From NCBI GenBank assembly GCA_964017125.1, contig OZ024903.1, positions 111,711,255 to 111,775,254 on the forward strand: a stretch of 64,000 nt of DNA, given 5' to 3'. The notes under the pieces were generated by a model. That model was given only the letters and a program-made list of their open reading frames with translations, was not told the origin of the DNA and ran no database searches. The translations under genes were made by a program, and so were the position numbers. This DNA comes from Flabesymbios commensalis (lineage: Eukaryota > Annelida > Polychaeta > Terebellida > Flabelligeridae). Numbering within the stretch: the first letter of the stretch is position 1; every line of letters starts with the position of its first letter. Shown here one piece after another: positions 59,780-64,000 of this stretch.

Positions 59780-60200
59780 TTGTACATAAGCGCTCTAGAG
59801 ACTAAAGTGCCTAAAGCTGACAAAGATCTCAACACCAACTATAAACAATTCAAGGAAACAATCAGGCAAATCAACGAGAATGAGCAGTATTCTCGCTGCT
59901 GGTGTTTACATTTTCACGGCATATCCGTCAATGAAGATGAGAACTGTCAAGATGAGGTGATTAAGCTCTAAAAAGAAAAACTTGAGATAAGTTCACTGTG
60001 TGCGCACGATTTAGATGCAGTCCTGATGGAAAATCACCTACGATTATTGCTCGCTTCTTCAGAGGAAACCACTTGCACAAGATTCTGACCAGTCGCCGCA
60101 AACTAAAGGGTACCGGACACGGGATCAGTGAGGATTTGACGACCACGAACACTAAACTAATGAACCGCGCCAGGAACCGCACAGGAATAACTTCAACATA
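59780..60200 (+). pseudogene. LINE E ORF1 fragment (RRM-type)
   Basis: INENEQYSRCWCLHFHGISV (about 59868) and then, in another frame, TIIARFFRGNHLHKILTSRR and KLKGTGHGISEDLTTTNTKL (about 60030-60150). The NEQYSR ... HGI and RRKLKG..ISEDLT pattern matches LINE A ORF1 (NNEQYSRR, ELKGSRVVISEDLT). One frame change near 59970; otherwise well preserved. Confidence 0.72.
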
Positions 60201-60230
60201 GTCATGGAACGGACATATATATCTGGACAC

Positions 60231-61420
60231 AGGCTGAGAACGGACGGAAAGCCATAAAAGAAATTTTTGATGATATCGATGCGGTGATAGATTGAGCTGG
60301 TAGACAACGTGACCGTTAAATCAATCAAACTCTGTCACAAAAGTTTGTTGATATAGGCTTGATATAGGCTAAACAGTCAGGCTGAACAGCGAGATTTATA
60401 TTTATTTATACATGTACAATAATATATCATATTAGACGTGATTTAGAATACACTAATGAACTTTTATAAATTCTTCAGAGACATTTTGTTTTTATCATTT
60501 TTTTCCTCTGCATTTTTGTTTACTTGCTCGTTCATGTACATGCATTGTTTCACACCTTGTGTAATATTGGTACATTTGACTCGCTTCGATATTTTCACAA
60601 TTGTGATTATCATGATAATAACTTCTGAAATACAAAGTTTATTGATTACACTGTTTTATTCCACCATAGTTTTTCATATTCAATGTTTTTTATATGAATC
60701 ACAGACCCAAACGAGCGCAAATGCTTATCCTTTATCTTATATATATATTGCATATTGAAGGTTTTAATCTCTCTGGCAGGGCGTAATTGTTTTCTTAGAA
60801 ATGAGAAGCGATGTAGGCCCTAAAATATTTCTGAATATTTAAACCTTTTGCAGAAAAACCAAAAATAAAGTTTATTCATTATGGGTAATTTGTAAATATA
60901 TGTGTTTCTTACCTATTATGATTATTCACGGCTGAATTGATTAATGTATCCTCAAGTATTTCACTTTTCTGTCATGATTAAGCATCTCCTGTGCAACATC
61001 TCTTGACTGGTCTGTGGAACTGGTTTCACACATGAGCAGATTATACCCACATATCATTATTTTAAAGAGCTTGTAATCTACTTTTCTCTTCAGCATTCTA
61101 TTTTTTACACTATGAAGGAGCATATATGGCAGCGCGTAACCTTGCGCAAAAATAATGTCAACACACGGTTTCAACTGGAACTCGATGAGGCCGCCATTAA
61201 TGTGATCATCTAGTCACATTAAGAAAGGATATACAAGGATATAGACTGCTTGCACGAGTTTGTGTGTGAACAGTTGTCTGAATAAAACAGTTTCACAACG
61301 TTTCTCACTGTGTGGCGTGTTGTCAATAAAAATAGTGTAACAGTTGTCTGATTAAAACAGTTCAGTGCTGCTCACTGTGTGGCGTGTTGTTATTGAAAAT
61401 GTTGTATTTCTCTGAAACAC
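60231..61420. other. Non-coding AT-rich stretch
   Basis: A GTGTGGCGTGTTGT-containing segment is repeated (about 61307-61321 and 61376-61390), each preceded by ACAGTTGTCTGA.TAAAACAG. It is a short tandem duplication of about 68 bp at 61269-61395. No gene recognised. Confidence 0.45.
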
Positions 61421-61424
61421 TCCC

Positions 61425-61512
61425 ACAAGATCAGCCGGGTTCAAACCCGGGACGCATGCATTGATGACTTGACAGTCAGACACCTTTATCGATGCGGCAC
61501 CTCCTTCTCTCT
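61425..61512 (-). mobile_element. tRNA-derived SINE head
   Basis: On the minus strand GAGGTGCCGCATCGATAAAGG (A-box region), CTGACTGTCAAGTCA (anticodon arm) and CCGGGTTTGAACCCGG (B box and T arm) form a tRNA-like sequence. The acceptor stem does not close, so a SINE head is more likely than a tRNA gene. Confidence 0.5.
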
Positions 61513-62121
61513 AAATTTGTACATCGAAAGCCTTGGAAACATGAAAGTATTTGTATGTCAAGCGTATAGGCTACTCATCCTCTGGCCTAATTACAATTTC
61601 AGCTTCACGTTGGCAGCCCTGAAGGTCTAAAAATCTCATCTGTGAGGGAAGATGCTATCACCTACCTCAGTAGGTCAGGCTGATCCACTCTGCTTCGCGA
61701 CTGGAGCATAGCGCAAGAGTCCCCGGCTTGGACTACTACCTCAGCTGCCCTGCTGCTACACCTTATGAGGGTTTAATTGGTCCACTCAATGTATATTGTA
61801 ATAACAGAGTATGTAGGCATGCGCGATAGGCCTACAGAGTCTGTAATCACTGCGCGGCCGGGTGTCCTTGTTAGATGATTTATATAGGGGCCTACTAATT
61901 GGTAATGATCGATTTACATCTGATTTGAATAATGCCTTGACGTAGAGATTTAAGTGTCATTATTTATAGGATAATTTATTTACAACATGTGTATATTACA
62001 TGCGATATATTACATATGACTTAACCATAAATTACGGTAGCATATATAGCCAACACATATGATACAAGTCAAAGCTAATAGAGTAGACGTGTAATATAAA
62101 TCTGTAACATTCAACAAAACA

Positions 62122-62229
62122 CCGAGCAAACACGAGACACTGACCCAATGTTGGTTTGATGCTGGGCCAGCGTCGCAGACGGTGGGCCAACCTCAACCCA
62201 ACATTGGTTTAGTCTCGTGTTTGCTTGGC
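62122..62229. mobile_element. Hairpin element with AGCAAACACGAGAC termini
   Basis: GAGCAAACACGAGAC at the left and GTCTCGTGTTTGCTTGG at the right, with CCAATGTTGGTTTGATGCTG and GCCAGCGTCGCAGACGG inside. Best complete copy of the family also seen at 23848-23937. Confidence 0.7.
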
Positions 62230-62688
62230 TCCGTCTCAGTCAACTTTGTGTCATAGCGGGTCTACTTGGCAGCAAACATATGCAGGGCTTATAGGCTTAT
62301 ATTGTGAATCATCCCTGGGTGAATGGTATAGCCTCAAATGACGTCACATCATGGAGTTCCCTTCTCAATGTGAACAGCTCCACGTGTTACCTGACAGCAC
62401 CACCGCCATCGCTCCGCTTCATTGATCACCAGTGTTTACACCACAGTGCCGTCATGATAATGACTGGCATGATTTTGAACACATGGAACTTACAGGCATG
62501 GCAAATCCAACGTTTGGTCCACCGCAGTGCAATTCTATGTAGGCTACATGTATTTCACTATGACTATAAATTGGGGGATTTAACTGTTTAAAGCTATTCA
62601 TTACAGATAGGTATACAGCTCTAGTAGTGATACGACTTCAATTCAACATAATAAGTGTCTAATTGAATATACTTCTCTAAACAAGAAT

Positions 62689-62782
62689 TTGGGTTTATTA
62701 TTCTCAAAATTGGTGGGGGTGTTTGACCAGTTTACGTCAGGCGAACCCACAAGAATACTCATGCTTGGTCTGGATGCTGCAG
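62689..62782 (+). CDS. ARF/ARL-family small GTPase, first recognisable exon
   Basis: The frame reads (L)GLLFSKLVGVFDQFTSGEPT then RILMLGLDAAG before donor GTAAGT. RILMLGLDAAGKTT is the G1/P-loop region of ARF6-like GTPases, with the intron inside the P-loop just before KTT. The amphipathic N-terminus GLLFSKL with Gly-2 fits the myristoylated ARF helix. The expected initiator is TTG (62689-62691), not ATG. The frame runs open upstream to a stop near 62609 without any ATG. Either an upstream exon supplies the start, the annotation of the first codon is affected by a variant, or the exon is dead. The KTT exon was not found before the window ends. ARF proteins act on vesicle coats at Golgi or plasma membrane. 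Confidence 0.72.
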
Positions 62783-63139
62783 GTAAGTAATGCTGCTGAT
62801 ATCATGGTTATAGGTTCCATTATCCTATCTAAGTTGTAATAGAATATGTATTACAGGTGTTTATAATTTGCTCATAAAGTTGGTGATATATTGTATATAT
62901 TTCTCGACAAAGTCGAAAGGCGGTAAGCAATTACGGTATTTTGGCTTTGTACAGCAGTAGGCATAGCTTATAAACATTAGAATTAGTTTGTGTTCAGTTC
63001 GCAAAAAATAGTTTAAATTAATTATTTTTAACATGATCATCACGTTAATTGGCTTAGGATAGTGGAGTGGGCAACAGGTTTTTGTTCTATGATACGATAA
63101 GGTCTATTTCATATAGGCCAGGGGGCTGTTCCTGTATCG

Positions 63140-63240
63140 TACCTAAGTAAAAAGTTTTAATTTTGTACTTAAGTATGTTACAGAAACCGGCCCCTGCGGC
63201 CGACTTCTATAACATACTTAAGTAAAAAGTTAACTTTTTG
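63140..63240. repeat. Short inverted repeat, TACTTAAGTATGTTA type
   Basis: CCTAAGTAAAAAGTTTTAATT is followed by GTACTTAAGTATGTTACAGAA and, past GGCCCCTGCGGCC, the inverse-like TATAACATACTTAAGTAAAA. Probably a small MITE. Confidence 0.45.
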
Positions 63241-63263
63241 CGTGTTTAGCAAAAGAACATGTT

Positions 63264-63480
63264 TATTTAAATCGTGTAATAAAAATATTATAACACGAAT
63301 AATAATGTTTCTACATGTTTTTTAATCTGTATTAAAATATTATAACACGAATATGGTGATTCTGCGAGTTTTTAAAATCGCATGTAATGAAATATCATAA
63401 CACGAATATGATGTGTTTTATATCGTGTTATAAAATATTATAACACGAATATGGTGCTTTTTATATCGTGTTATGAATAT
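63264..63480. repeat. Palindromic ATTATAACACGAATA tandem repeats
   Basis: AATATTATAACACGAATA occurs four times (about 63283, 63338, 63401 and 63434), alternating with the inverse TCGTGTTATAA. Spacing is about 55, 63 and 33 bp, so each unit can fold back on itself. Confidence 0.65.
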
Positions 63481-64000
63481 GACGTGCACGATTTGATGTC
63501 AGTAATCCTAGCTATTAAATAAAATTAACCTAATTCAGCAGGTTTAACCGAAAAAATTGTTATTTTTAAATCACGTAATAAAATAGGTGGCCAGAGGTGA
63601 TGACACGCCGATCGTTTGATGAATGCCACTTCTTCACAACTCACATTGTGCTATGTCGAGCAGCGTTCTCGTTTGTATTGCAAGGTGTTATGTTCGCGAC
63701 AATTTTGTGAAGCACATCATGTTTCTTGACGTGTAGTACACTGTTAAATACTACATGGCTAACCCTTGAATTATTCATCACCGTCTTATTCCATTCCTAA
63801 TTATTTAAAATAAACATAAATCTTATATGAACTTGATCTCCTGGGACCAAAACGTTTATCGACCATTGGCAGTTACGCAATCTTCGGCGCCGATATATGT
63901 TTAATATTCCCCCAGAGCGATTAAACCACCTTTGGGCCAATGTCTCGTGTTCGCTAGGAGTGACATGCACACTGAATCACAACCCAGGTGACTCTAAACA

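Noticed and set aside
61425-61512. Functional tRNA gene
   Set aside because: Good B box but no closing acceptor stem; SINE-like.
62304-62591. Plus-strand 95-residue gene before the ARF-like exon
   Set aside because: No recognisable domain; could be part of a 5' region but nothing in the sequence supports it.

Overview
This is eukaryotic DNA: introns with GT/AG borders, AT-rich non-coding sequence, and a dense load of transposons and tandem repeats. A RAD54B-like gene, 2A-bearing CR1/Jockey-type LINEs, a tRNA-Trp-primed Ty3/Gypsy element (CsRn1-like) and many short hairpin elements suggest a marine invertebrate animal. I cannot name the phylum.

Layout. (a) 1-157 holds the last exon of an unrecognised plus-strand gene, followed by about 2 kb of non-coding DNA and a 5S-rRNA-derived SINE near 2.4-2.65 kb. 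(b) 2.8-23.7 kb is one minus-strand LINE (ORF1, then ORF2 with a 2A-like peptide, endonuclease and reverse transcriptase) split in two by an LTR retrotransposon array at 5438-21207. The array is LTR-internal-LTR-internal-LTR, a fossil tandem duplication whose outer ends carry the same 6-bp target duplication. (c) 25104-53181 is the 3' half of a RAD54B-like DNA-repair translocase gene on the minus strand. I placed nine exons by protein match, splice borders and consistent phase; together they encode about 430 C-terminal residues down to the stop codon.

The RAD54B locus is the most unusual part. One exon is cut by a 12,572-bp inverted-repeat DNA element (40507-53078) flanked by a 3-bp TTT duplication. 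Removing the element and one TTT restores a 180-bp exon in the correct phase. The element carries decayed genes for a protein with EEADT, DTDV and HALTGCD motifs plus a Cys-rich tail, and has itself been invaded by a LINE, two tRNA-like SINEs and a 1.2-kb inverted-repeat element. Further 3' in the gene, one intron holds about 5 kb of a 42-bp minisatellite that contains a 2.4-kb higher-order duplication. Another intron contains a 3.16-kb pogo-like element ending 17 bp from an exon. A third intron/exon border has been amplified as a 19-copy minisatellite in which every unit carries a splice-acceptor-like site and the first part of the exon.

(d) 53.2-64 kb holds plus-strand LINE fragments, short inverted-repeat elements, a tRNA-derived SINE, and at 62689-62782 the first recognisable exon of an ARF-family GTPase, which lacks the expected ATG. 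Exons of RAD54B upstream of 53181 were not recognised and probably lie outside the window.
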